The notes: generated by a model from the sequence alone, not told the origin. Positions 1 to 4,722 are shown, numbered from the stretch's first letter. The stretch: 7,265 nucleotides of DNA from Candidatus Omnitrophota bacterium (GCA_028716305.1 JAQUQA010000060.1:1-7265), one strand, 5' to 3'. Numbers and translations: made by a program.

Positions 1-262
1 CCTGTTCGGGCTGCTGGTCCGCCTTGGTATCATAGTCGGCCTCCGGGACGCTCACCGGGACTTTAAGAAAACCGACGTCCGGCACTACCCGGGAACGGTT
101 ATGGGGATACGCCGGGTCATGGCTGATCTGCGCCGCAGTCCAGTGTAAATTTCCCTGTACCGCCCGTTTCATATATGTGCGCATGGTGATCAATGCCGCG
201 ATCACCACCGCCAGTAAAACGGCAAACTCCATAACGCTCTGCGCCTTCCGGGACCTAATCAT
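1..262 (-). CDS. Prepilin-like protein, 3' end cut by the window edge (pilin 8)
   Basis: Probable Tad/Flp-family pilin or pseudopilin subunit, exported and inserted in the inner membrane before assembly. At least 87 residues are visible and no stop is reached. The ATG at 262 follows a strong GGAGGAG ribosome binding site and begins 4 nt after the stop of the preceding gene. The N-terminus is MIRSRKA|QSVMEF: a short basic leader, an Ala-Gln cleavage-like site at residues 7/8, Glu at mature position 5, then a hydrophobic helix (about residues 12-27). The stretch ALITMRTYMKR is identical in the 121-residue pilin at 2532-2897, and the two genes are clearly similar at DNA level there, so they are paralogues. 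Past the helix the protein is polar with several Pro (residues 44-87). Function is inferred from the signal and context. Which minor or major pilin it is cannot be told. Confidence 0.82.
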   Translation of the reverse strand, partial: MIRSRKAQSVMEFAVLLAVVIAALITMRTYMKRAVQGNLHWTAAQISHDPAYPHNRSRVVPDVGFLKVPVSVPEADYDTKADQQPEQ

Positions 263-266
263 GAGC

Positions 267-428
267 TTATCTCCTCCACTCATTCATTTCCATCTGAATA
301 TGCTTCAGCCGGGAATTCACCGCCCGGCGCATATAAGGAAACATGGCCATGATCGCGATGGTCACCACCACCAGCAGCATGGCATATTCCAGAAAACTCT
401 GCCCGCGACAACGGGAAAATTTTTTCAT
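267..428 (-). CDS. Small Flp/class III-type prepilin, 53 residues (pilin 7)
   Basis: A 53-codon gene with ATG at 428 and stop TAA at 267-269. A GAGGTAGG ribosome binding site overlaps the end of the upstream gene (5-nt gap), and the downstream pilin starts 4 nt after the stop, so it is translationally packed in the operon. The leader MKKFSRCRG is followed by QSFLEY, giving a G|Q cleavage-like site at 9/10 and Glu at mature +5. A hydrophobic helix spans about residues 15-31. After it comes PYMRRAVNSRL, matching the post-helix motif of the larger pilins here. The mature form would be only 44 residues, close to the size of Flp major pilins. Met content is high (eight Met). It could be a minor pilin or a priming subunit; the sequence does not separate these. 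Confidence 0.82.
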   Translation of the reverse strand: MKKFSRCRGQSFLEYAMLLVVVTIAIMAMFPYMRRAVNSRLKHIQMEMNEWRR

Positions 429-433
429 CTTGC

Positions 434-607
434 CTACCTCATTTTCTCAACCGCTTTATCAAACATATTGTTGAAGTTATTACGCATCCGGCCGACAAAA
501 TTCGTCGCCACCAAAGCCAGGATAATCACCCCGGCGATGATCAGATACTCCAGGGCCGCCTGCCCGGATCTTGAATACCGCTTGTCATTTACGCGTAACC
601 TCATCAT
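434..607 (-). CDS. Small Flp/class III-type prepilin, 57 residues (pilin 6)
   Basis: The ATG at 607 is chosen because an AAGGAGT ribosome binding site lies 6 nt upstream. A longer reading from a TTG at 628 would put that site inside the gene and overlap tadC. A second ATG follows directly at 604. The 57-residue product has an unusually long 15-residue basic leader (MMRLRVNDKRYSRSG), then QAALEY with a G|Q cleavage-like site and Glu at mature +5. A hydrophobic helix (about residues 19-36) and a short amphipathic tail (NNFNNMFDKAVEKM) follow, as in Flp pilins. It is the first gene after tadC (10-nt gap between the tadC stop and this ATG). The G at -1 differs from the Ala of the riboswitch-proximal pilins, so it may be a different subunit class. 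Confidence 0.8.
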   Translation of the reverse strand: MMRLRVNDKRYSRSGQAALEYLIIAGVIILALVATNFVGRMRNNFNNMFDKAVEKMR

Positions 608-617
608 AAGTAACTCC

Positions 618-1511
618 TTAAAATCCAAAACCTACCTGGCCGCTGGAACCGACGAACTGCAGCAAGATCGGGGCGGCTACAATAATCAAGACCACCGGTA
701 AAATAAAGGCAAAGAGCGGAAAAAGCAGTTTTACCGGGGCCTTTAAAGCCATGGCCTCGCCTCTTTGAAACCTTCTTACCCTTAATTCGTCCGCCTGGAT
801 CTTTAATGCCTCGCCGATAGAAGTACCCATGCGGTCCGCCTGGACCAGCGTGCGCACAAAAGAATAAACTTCAGGCATATCAATGCGCCAGGCAAGATTC
901 TTAAGCGCCTCTTTGCGGGTCAGCCCCATCTGTGTCTCGCGCTGCACTTCCGCAAGCTCCATGGTCAGGTCGCAAGGTTTCATATCCCGAATGACCCGGG
1001 TGACAGCCAGCATAAAATCCAGGCCGCCGGATACGCAAATATTCAACAGATCAATCAGATTCGGCAGGTCGCGGCGCATATTAAACTGCCTCTTTCTGAT
1101 CGTTGATCTTAACCATAATACCGGTACGGCCAACCCTACGATCCCGCTAAAAAGCAGAATATTCTGCTTAGGAAAATTATCTCCGAGCAAGATCATCGCT
1201 ACAGTCGGGATCCCTACCAAAGATAACAGGAAAAATGTCAAAAACTCCAGGGTCCCCATAGGGGAACCAGCCTTGATCAATTTCCTGCGCAGGTCAAAGG
1301 GGGGCTTTAATTTTTTATCAAGTTCTTTATAACGGGCGGTTAAAGGGGTCCAGCTCTTACGCTGTATTCCAGGAAACCTCGCCTGGGCCTCCTGCTGCCT
1401 GCGGTCAAACACCTGGGAGGGCAGATGCGTCTCCACCTCTCCCCGGTGCACCAGCCCGTATACGGAGAAATAGATGCTGGTTGCCAATAGCAATGCGATC
1501 ATTATCTCCAT
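618..1511 (-). CDS. tadC: TadC-like type II/IV secretion system F-domain membrane protein
   Basis: Inner-membrane platform protein of a Tad/Flp pilus, expected to work with TadB and the TadA/CpaF ATPase in moving pilins out of the membrane. It has 297 residues, about the usual TadC length. Predicted membrane helices lie near 3-20, 88-110, 117-136 and 262-287. The T2SSF (PF00482-type) domain covers about 150-277, with the TadC-like order: RRDLPNLIDLL (147-156), VSGGLDFMLAV (160-170), EVQRETQMG (188-196), RKEAL (199-203), QADRMGTSIGEAL (224-236), ADELRVRRFQRGE (240-252) and KAPVKLLFPL (257-266). The start at 1511 follows an AAGGAG site that sits directly at the tadB stop, so the two genes are coupled. 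TadB/TadC order is the standard one for tad operons. The family call is secure; the symbol follows from position after tadB. Confidence 0.92.
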   Translation of the reverse strand: MEIMIALLLATSIYFSVYGLVHRGEVETHLPSQVFDRRQQEAQARFPGIQRKSWTPLTARYKELDKKLKPPFDLRRKLIKAGSPMGTLEFLTFFLLSLVGIPTVAMILLGDNFPKQNILLFSGIVGLAVPVLWLRSTIRKRQFNMRRDLPNLIDLLNICVSGGLDFMLAVTRVIRDMKPCDLTMELAEVQRETQMGLTRKEALKNLAWRIDMPEVYSFVRTLVQADRMGTSIGEALKIQADELRVRRFQRGEAMALKAPVKLLFPLFAFILPVVLIIVAAPILLQFVGSSGQVGFGF

Positions 1512-1526
1512 GGCAAACTCTCCTTC

Positions 1527-2378
1527 TTAAAAATCCACCTTACTAAGTTTAATAATAAAATAAGTCCCCAAAACCTGGGAAAATATTGCATAGCCCAGGA
1601 TCATCTTGCCAAAATCGTTTTTAAAGAAAACGTCAAAAAAATGCGGATCGGATTTATAAACCACCAGGGCAAAAGCGATTGGGATGATCGACATGATGAT
1701 CCCCTGAAGTTTTGCCTGGACGGTCAGGGCCTTGACCTTGCCGATGAGCTTATTGCGCTCCTGAATGGTATTAGCCACCTTGCTTAAGGTTTCCGTAATA
1801 TCACCGCCGGTTTCTTTGGCAATCAGCAGTGCCGCCACGACCATATCCAAATCATCAACGCGCATGCGTTTCTTGAGATCCTGAAGGGCATTTTCCACCG
1901 AGAACCCCATGCGCATCTGGCGGATCACCAGGCTGAACTCCTGGCTGATCGGAGCGGCCATCTCTTCGACCAGCACCTCAAAGGCCTGCTGTAAGCTCAT
2001 GCCTACCTTCAATGAACTGCAAAGGATCATGATCCCGTCAACGATCTGCCCGGCAAACTTCTTCCGGCGCTTGTGTTCCAGGATGCGCACCACAGTCATG
2101 GGTATGGCCAGGCCGAGGGCCGCGAAAATCCCCGCAGCTATAGGTTTCTTAGTTATTACGTAACCCAGAATGCCACAGATAAGAGGTGAGGCGATATCAA
2201 GCAGTATCAGCCTGGCCGGAGAAATATCCAGAAACATCCGGTCCAGCTTGGGGCTCATCTGGTCGAGTTTCTTTTTGTGCCAGAAGAGGGTTTGTTTCTC
2301 TACGGACGGGTAAAAAAGATTGGCTAGATAAAATACGCCGATAAAGACGATTATGGAAATTATAATGGCGATTAACAT
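1527..2378 (-). CDS. tadB: TadB-like type II/IV secretion system F-domain membrane protein
   Basis: Inner-membrane platform protein paired with TadC in Tad/Flp pilus assembly. It has 283 residues, slightly short for TadB (often about 300-320). Helices are predicted near 2-20, 57-75, 79-98, 224-241 and 259-278, and the T2SSF domain covers about 113-239. Recognisable family motifs are SSLKVGMSLQQAFEVL (121-136), APISQEF (142-148), MRMGFSVENAL (155-165) and KETGGDITETLSKVANTIQER (188-208), the last matching the GG-N/D-hydrophobic-E-hL-pattern typical of TadB. The ATG at 2378 has an AGAGGTGA ribosome binding site. It is separated from the upstream pilin by a 153-nt gap that holds a nested inverted repeat, so its expression may be set below that of the pilins. 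Confidence 0.92.
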   Translation of the reverse strand: MLIAIIISIIVFIGVFYLANLFYPSVEKQTLFWHKKKLDQMSPKLDRMFLDISPARLILLDIASPLICGILGYVITKKPIAAGIFAALGLAIPMTVVRILEHKRRKKFAGQIVDGIMILCSSLKVGMSLQQAFEVLVEEMAAPISQEFSLVIRQMRMGFSVENALQDLKKRMRVDDLDMVVAALLIAKETGGDITETLSKVANTIQERNKLIGKVKALTVQAKLQGIIMSIIPIAFALVVYKSDPHFFDVFFKNDFGKMILGYAIFSQVLGTYFIIKLSKVDF

Positions 2379-2400
2379 GATTATTCACCTCTTTCCCCTA

Positions 2401-2509
2401 AGCCGCTCCCCGGACCGTTCTAAAAAGCCGCTTCTTTAAGGAGTACGCGAATTAAAGCATGCCTCATGAAGCGGCGATCTAGAGCTTTTTAAAAGACAAG
2501 GGGGCGGCT
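2401..2509. repeat. Nested inverted-repeat element between pilin 5 and tadB
   Basis: Several arms pair concentrically in this 109-nt stretch: AGCCG (2401-2405) with CGGCT (2505-2509), CCCC (2408-2411) with GGGG (2501-2504), TAAAAAGC (2421-2428) with GCTTTTTA (2484-2491), and CGCTTC (2429-2434) with GAAGCG (2468-2473). An inner CTTTAA/TTAAAG pair (2434-2439, 2452-2457) also fits. As RNA or cruciform this would be one long imperfect stem with internal loops. It may be a small palindromic repeat element, a structured leader, or simply a decorated terminator. It is the only long non-coding gap inside the operon. A second copy elsewhere in the genome cannot be assessed here. Confidence 0.6.
2422..2475 (-). 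terminator. Terminator-like hairpin after the pilin cluster
   Basis: On the minus strand GCCGCTTC (2475-2468) and GAAGCGGC (2434-2427) form a perfect 8-bp stem, followed at once by TTTTT (2426-2422). The loop is long (33 nt) but contains its own 6-bp CTTTAA/TTAAAG stem that stacks on the base of the hairpin. The long loop makes this less canonical than the leader terminator, so partial termination (attenuation) between pilins and tadB is the likely role. A strong effect is not proven. Confidence 0.5.
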
Positions 2510-2517
2510 GTAGCAGA

Positions 2518-2527
2518 CACCTCCTTT
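2518..2527 (-). promoter_or_regulatory. Orphan Shine-Dalgarno after pilin 5 stop codon
   Basis: The minus strand reads TAATAATAAAGGAGGTG: three in-frame stop codons of pilin 5 run straight into a near-perfect ribosome binding site, but no gene of useful size starts at the proper distance. Only a 13-codon frame from an overlapping GTG, ending at the TAG near 2480, is present. It could be a leftover of a lost gene or serve a tiny leader peptide. Confidence 0.4.
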
Positions 2528-2531
2528 ATTA

Positions 2532-2897
2532 TTACTCTGCAGGGTTATCATAACCAAACCCATTGGTATCTTCCATTTTCCCGGGATACCATTCGGTAGG
2601 TTTTCCTGTTGAACTCCCGGTAGAAGACTGATGCGAATAGCTGACCGCACCGCTCTTGATCAGGCCGCCTTCAGGCTTACTTATATCCGCGCTTTCGCTA
2701 TAGGTATAAGTAGTCTGATCAGTAGTGGTTCCTGAGGCATATTGCGAGCCGATCTCATTACTGGCATCCTGCAACTTGCCCTGGACACCTCTTTTCATAT
2801 AGGTGCGCATGGTGATCAGCGCCGCCACTACTACTGCCACCAGAATGGCATACTCCAGCGTGCTTTGCGCTTTTCTATTCCTTAGTCTACTTAACAT
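2532..2897 (-). CDS. Class III-type prepilin, 121 residues (pilin 5)
   Basis: Pilin or pseudopilin subunit with a longer soluble tail. The ATG at 2897 has a clear AAGGAGG ribosome binding site 8 nt upstream. The N-terminus MLSRLRNRKA|QSTLEY gives a cleavage-like site at 10/11 with Glu at mature +5, and the hydrophobic helix covers about residues 14-29. RTYMKRGVQGKL follows, the post-helix motif shared with the other pilins. Residues 45-121 are rich in Ser, Thr, Gly and Tyr (for example YASGTTTDQTTYTYSES) with no Cys, a low-complexity, possibly surface-exposed tail. It is a paralogue of the partial gene at the left edge; both carry ALITMRTYMKR. It ends in three consecutive stop codons ahead of the inverted-repeat element. 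It differs from pilins 3 and 4 in using ATG and an ordinary ribosome binding site. Confidence 0.87.
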   Translation of the reverse strand: MLSRLRNRKAQSTLEYAILVAVVVAALITMRTYMKRGVQGKLQDASNEIGSQYASGTTTDQTTYTYSESADISKPEGGLIKSGAVSYSHQSSTGSSTGKPTEWYPGKMEDTNGFGYDNPAE

Positions 2898-2937
2898 TTC
2901 TCAAACCTCCTTCTTTTAGGGCTTGTAGTGATTTTTA

Positions 2938-3468
2938 CTAATCCGCCGGCGGATCCCCAACTCCCCATTTAGGTATCCAGCCGCCGTCTTCGGTTTCTTT
3001 ATCGGCATACGCGTCGCCCTTAGGGCTGCCGTCACCTTTGGTCTCCAGATCAATGCTCTTATTCCAAACCTCTTTCAGGTCATGCCTCTCGGCATCGTTG
3101 ACCCGGTTAAAGACATCGCTGACGTCCCCGGACAAAGATACGTTCTTAGCTTCGTTACCGAACTTTGCCTGGAGCTTTGCTCCTTCATCCTCGTCTATCT
3201 GACCGCCTCTTTGCCCGCCCATATTCGCACTGTGGCCAACCCGATACTGCTGGTTGTAGTTACGGGTATCTGTAAAGAAATCTGAGGCGTATTCCGCTCC
3301 ACCTTCACCCTTGCCCATAGTATTATACCATACCGCGGTGGCGTCGAGCTTGCCGGCCAAACCCCTTCTAACATAGGTAGTGGCCAGGGCCAAGGCGCCG
3401 ACGACGATGGCAAAAAGCATCGCGTATTCAACTGTGCTCTGCGCTTTATTCTTTAAGGTAATTAACAC
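2938..3468 (-). CDS. Class III-type prepilin with large soluble tail, 176 residues (pilin 4)
   Basis: The start is set at the GTG at 3468, because the site GGGGGTGA sits 5 nt upstream; the more distal GTG at 3477 overlaps that site and leaves no spacing. The product then begins MLITLKNKA|QSTVEYAM, aligned with its neighbours, with cleavage-like A9|Q10 and Glu at mature +5. The hydrophobic helix is about residues 13-29, followed by TYVRRGLAGKL. The tail (about residues 43-176) is acidic, Gly/Asp/Asn-rich and without Cys, containing GGQRGGQIDEDEG. It is similar to pilin 3 in the first 45 residues, and both have a GG-x-R/K-G-G region in the tail. The two genes share an identical 27-nt leader, so they arose by duplication. 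The tail could be displayed on the fibre or at its tip. Confidence 0.86.
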   Translation of the reverse strand: MLITLKNKAQSTVEYAMLFAIVVGALALATTYVRRGLAGKLDATAVWYNTMGKGEGGAEYASDFFTDTRNYNQQYRVGHSANMGGQRGGQIDEDEGAKLQAKFGNEAKNVSLSGDVSDVFNRVNDAERHDLKEVWNKSIDLETKGDGSPKGDAYADKETEDGGWIPKWGVGDPPAD

Positions 3469-3487
3469 TTTGTTCACCCCCTTCTTA
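3461..3487 (-). repeat. 27-nt exact direct repeat over the pilin 4 start (copy 1)
   Basis: Identical over 27 nt to 3983-4009. It carries the ribosome binding site GAAGGGGGTGA, two candidate GTG codons and the first codons of the gene. Identity stops on both sides, which suggests duplication or conversion of a translation-start module. Confidence 0.9.
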
Positions 3488-3510
3488 TCAAATAAGCAAC
3501 TGCCGAAAAC

Positions 3511-3990
3511 TTATTCTTCCGGCACTTCCGGTTTTGTAAAGTCTTCCTTAAACTTCAGCACGTTATTGTCTTCTAACCCATCAACATTATTGTCCAGGTT
3601 GTCATACTTGTTGGCGATATCGATCTCAAAGATAAAATCTAATGCCCCTTCTCCCAAATCGCCGGCGGCAGAAATCCTTTTACCTTCATTGGAAGTTCCC
3701 ATCAATATGGCCTGGCCATTATCTGTGTCCTCAAGACCGCCCTTTTGTCCGGCGTAAGATTTACTCTTACCTCCGCGGTAAGTAGGGATACCGGCTTCGG
3801 TGTCTTTTTCAAAGTATGTCCCACCGATAGCATCACCATTATTCAGGTAAACGTCAACGCCTTTTACCAATTTACCGGCTAAGGACCTTTTGATCAATGT
3901 CTGGGCCAAGGCGATCGCTCCAATGGCAATAGCAAAGATCATCGCGTATTCAACCGTGCTCTGCGCTCTTTTTCTTAATTTTATTAACAC
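3511..3990 (-). CDS. Class III-type prepilin with large soluble tail, 159 residues (pilin 3)
   Basis: Start assigned to the GTG at 3990, 5 nt after GGGGGTGA; the GTG at 3999 overlaps the ribosome binding site. The product begins MLIKLRKRA|QSTVEYAM, with a basic leader, A9|Q10 site and Glu at mature +5. The hydrophobic helix (about residues 13-30) is followed by TLIKRSLAGKL. The tail is polar and acidic, with many Asn, Asp and Gly (YDNLDNNVDGLEDNN near residues 129-143) and no Cys. The Asp/Asn-rich run might bind a divalent cation, but no formal EF-hand or calcium loop can be asserted. It is a paralogue of pilin 4 (shared N-terminal third and start region), with divergent tails, as expected for surface-exposed parts under diversifying pressure. 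Confidence 0.86.
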   Translation of the reverse strand: MLIKLRKRAQSTVEYAMIFAIAIGAIALAQTLIKRSLAGKLVKGVDVYLNNGDAIGGTYFEKDTEAGIPTYRGGKSKSYAGQKGGLEDTDNGQAILMGTSNEGKRISAAGDLGEGALDFIFEIDIANKYDNLDNNVDGLEDNNVLKFKEDFTKPEVPEE

Positions 3991-4009
3991 TTTGTTCACC
4001 CCCTTCTTA
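3983..4009 (-). repeat. 27-nt exact direct repeat over the pilin 3 start (copy 2)
   Basis: Second copy of the module at 3461-3487, 522 nt away. It supports the duplication of pilins 3 and 4 and gives the two genes the same translation signal. Confidence 0.9.
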
Positions 4010-4029
4010 AAAATTACACTTGCCTGAAT

Positions 4030-4209
4030 TTAATCTGCCAATAGGTCCAACCGCTGGATCATGGTATTTGAGGCATCACTGGGATGTTCCAGCATACTTT
4101 TTGCCTTGTCCTTGACCGTACCCCTCACCGCCAGGAACGCCAGCACCAGGGCAGTCAGGACAATGACATATTCCAGCATTGCCTGCGCTTTACTCTTTCT
4201 GAAAAACAT
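4030..4209 (-). CDS. Small Flp/class III-type prepilin, 59 residues (pilin 2)
   Basis: The ATG at 4209 is preferred over one at 4236 because an AAAAAGGAGG site lies just upstream of it, and because the shorter product MFFRKSKA|QAMLEY matches pilin 1. The cleavage-like site is A8|Q9, with Glu at mature +5. The hydrophobic helix is about residues 13-28, then an amphipathic tail (VRGTVKDKAKSML...) ends with QRLDLLAD. The mature form of 51 residues is the normal Flp pilin size. It lies 29 nt downstream of pilin 1 in the riboswitch-proximal position, where expression should be highest, so it is a candidate major or co-major subunit. The family call rests on signal, size and context; overall similarity to named Flp pilins could not be tested. 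Confidence 0.86.
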   Translation of the reverse strand: MFFRKSKAQAMLEYVIVLTALVLAFLAVRGTVKDKAKSMLEHPSDASNTMIQRLDLLAD

Positions 4210-4238
4210 CTCTTCCTCCTTTTTAGAGAAAAACAAAG

Positions 4239-4415
4239 TTATTTAACAAACTGCATGGCGTTAACCACGCTTTCGGCTTCTGCGGCAACCTTATTCAGGC
4301 TTGCTTCGGTGTTAGCCTGAATCGCGCCCTTTGCCAGAATAAAGCCGGTGATAATCGCTGTCAGGATGATCAAGTATTCCAGGATTGATTGAGCTTTATT
4401 TTTGCGCAAAAACAT
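4239..4415 (-). CDS. Small Flp/class III-type prepilin, 58 residues, first gene of the operon (pilin 1)
   Basis: The 58-codon gene begins with ATG at 4415 and ends TAA at 4239-4241. It has the strongest ribosome binding site of the series (AAAAGGAGGG, 5 nt upstream). The product starts MFLRKNKA|QSILEYLIIL: a basic 8-residue leader, an A|Q cleavage-like site, Glu at mature +5, and one hydrophobic helix (about residues 11-28). A short polar amphipathic tail (NTEASLNKVAAEAESVVN) follows. The mature length of 50 residues fits an Flp major pilin. It is the first gene after the c-di-GMP riboswitch and terminator, so its transcription should respond most directly. It is a paralogue of pilin 2. Best candidate for the major fibre subunit, by position and size only. 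Confidence 0.88.
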   Translation of the reverse strand: MFLRKNKAQSILEYLIILTAIITGFILAKGAIQANTEASLNKVAAEAESVVNAMQFVK

Positions 4416-4439
4416 TTTAACCCTCCTTTTGTCTGGGTT

Positions 4440-4473
4440 ATTATATTATTTTTTAAAGTCTTTATTATGTCAA
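4440..4473 (-). promoter_or_regulatory. Possible weak internal promoter behind the leader terminator
   Basis: TTGACA (4473-4468) overlaps the end of the terminator T-tract. TATAAT (4445-4440) lies 22 nt after it, and TAATAT (4448-4443) 19 nt after it. Both hexamers are good but the spacing is long, so activity is doubtful. If used, it would give basal pilin transcription independent of the riboswitch. Confidence 0.25.
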
Positions 4474-4518
4474 AAATAAAAAACCGAAATCCTCAAAAAT
4501 TATCTTGCGGATTTCGGT
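4472..4518 (-). terminator. Riboswitch expression platform: intrinsic terminator
   Basis: On the minus strand ACCGAAATCC (4518-4509) and GGATTTCGGT (4492-4483) form a perfect 10-bp stem with a 16-nt loop, followed by TTTTTATTTTT (4482-4472). The 5' arm shares 4509-4518 with the aptamer 3' end (the ACCG of GTTACCG and the 3' strand of P1), so aptamer folding and termination exclude each other. It lies 57 nt before the first pilin ATG. Confidence 0.92.
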
Positions 4519-4643
4519 AACCCGGCTGACTTCTCGCTTACGACCCCTAAGCAAAGTAAAAGCAAATCTAATTTTTCCGGCGAGAGTCCCGTGGCTTTGC
4601 GCATCCTGATACCTCCATACCAGGAATTGCCTTTTCGTTCCGC
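4507..4643 (-). ncRNA. Cyclic-di-GMP-I (GEMM-I) riboswitch aptamer
   Basis: Recognised from its conserved core, read on the minus strand. AAAAGGCAA (from 4635) leads into a P1b hairpin, TCCTGGTA/TATCAGGA (one G-U pair). GCGCAAAGCC (4602-4593) is followed by ACGGGACTCTCGC, whose CTCTCGC part pairs with GCGAGAAGTC (4537-4528, one bulged A) as P2. AGCCGGGTTACCG (4527-4515) closes the core. A 5-bp P1 joins GCGGA (4643-4639) with TCCGC (4511-4507). Against the well-studied V. cholerae Vc2 aptamer, the ligand-contacting G20, A47 and C92 correspond to 4630, 4597 and 4517, and all three are kept. G at the G20 position favours c-di-GMP over cGAMP. The P1b loop (TGGAGG) is not the usual GNRA tetraloop and the P2 loop is long (about 42 nt). 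It lies between a strong promoter and a terminator ahead of the pilin genes. Confidence 0.9.
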
Positions 4644-4661
4644 CTTCTTAACTGCACTTAA

Positions 4662-4690
4662 AATATAACATTACTATATATGAGTGTCAA
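4662..4690 (-). promoter_or_regulatory. Sigma-70-type promoter of the riboswitch/pilin operon
   Basis: TTGACA (4690-4685), a 17-nt spacer and TATATT (4667-4662), with an extended TG one base before the -10. This is close to full consensus. Transcription would start near 4655, giving about 12 nt before the aptamer P1 and a 240-nt leader to the first ATG. Such a strong constitutive-looking promoter suits control at the level of termination. Confidence 0.87.
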
Positions 4691-4710
4691 GCAGATTTGC
4701 CGGGGTATAG

Positions 4711-4722
4711 GAAAGCGCTTTC
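4711..4722. promoter_or_regulatory. Perfect 12-bp palindrome upstream of the pilin promoter
   Basis: GAAAGCGCTTTC is a perfect palindrome overlapping the stop codon of the 796-residue gene. On the minus strand the context TGAAAGCGCTTTCC resembles LacI/CcpA-family operators. Its centre is about 61.5 nt before the predicted start of transcription, a usual activator position. No regulator can be named; it may also be chance. Confidence 0.35.

Noticed and set aside
434..628. TTG start at 628 for pilin 6
   Set aside because: It would place a good AAGGAG site inside the gene and overlap tadC; ATG at 607 is better spaced.
177..701. Long plus-strand open frame over pilins 6-8
   Set aside because: It lies antisense to three well-supported prepilin genes with ribosome binding sites and signal motifs. 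Its product has no recognisable pattern.
883..1332. Plus-strand open frame of 149 residues
   Set aside because: Antisense to the conserved core of tadC; a shadow of its codon pattern.
2197..2388. Minus-strand frame of 63 residues at the tadB start
   Set aside because: It overlaps tadB in another frame, while the tadB frame carries the membrane helices and F-domain motifs.
3469..3477. GTG at 3477 (and the matching GTG at 3999) as starts of pilins 4 and 3
   Set aside because: These GTGs overlap the GGGGGTGA ribosome binding site with no spacing; the GTG three codons later is 5 nt downstream and aligns with the other pilins.
3380..3757. Plus-strand frame of 125 residues
   Set aside because: Antisense to pilins 3 and 4; no ribosome binding site or family motif.
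2532..3990. TadE/TadF identity for the larger pilin-like proteins
   Set aside because: They have the A|QSTxEY signal and the pilin post-helix motif, with Gly/Asp/Asn-rich tails and no Cys. No TadE/F hallmark could be seen, so they are called pilins without a symbol.
4507..4643. cGAMP-specific (GEMM-Ib) or class II c-di-GMP aptamer
   Set aside because: G is present at the G20-equivalent position, which favours c-di-GMP. The core motifs CGCAAAGCC and AGCCGGGTTACCG belong to class I, not class II.
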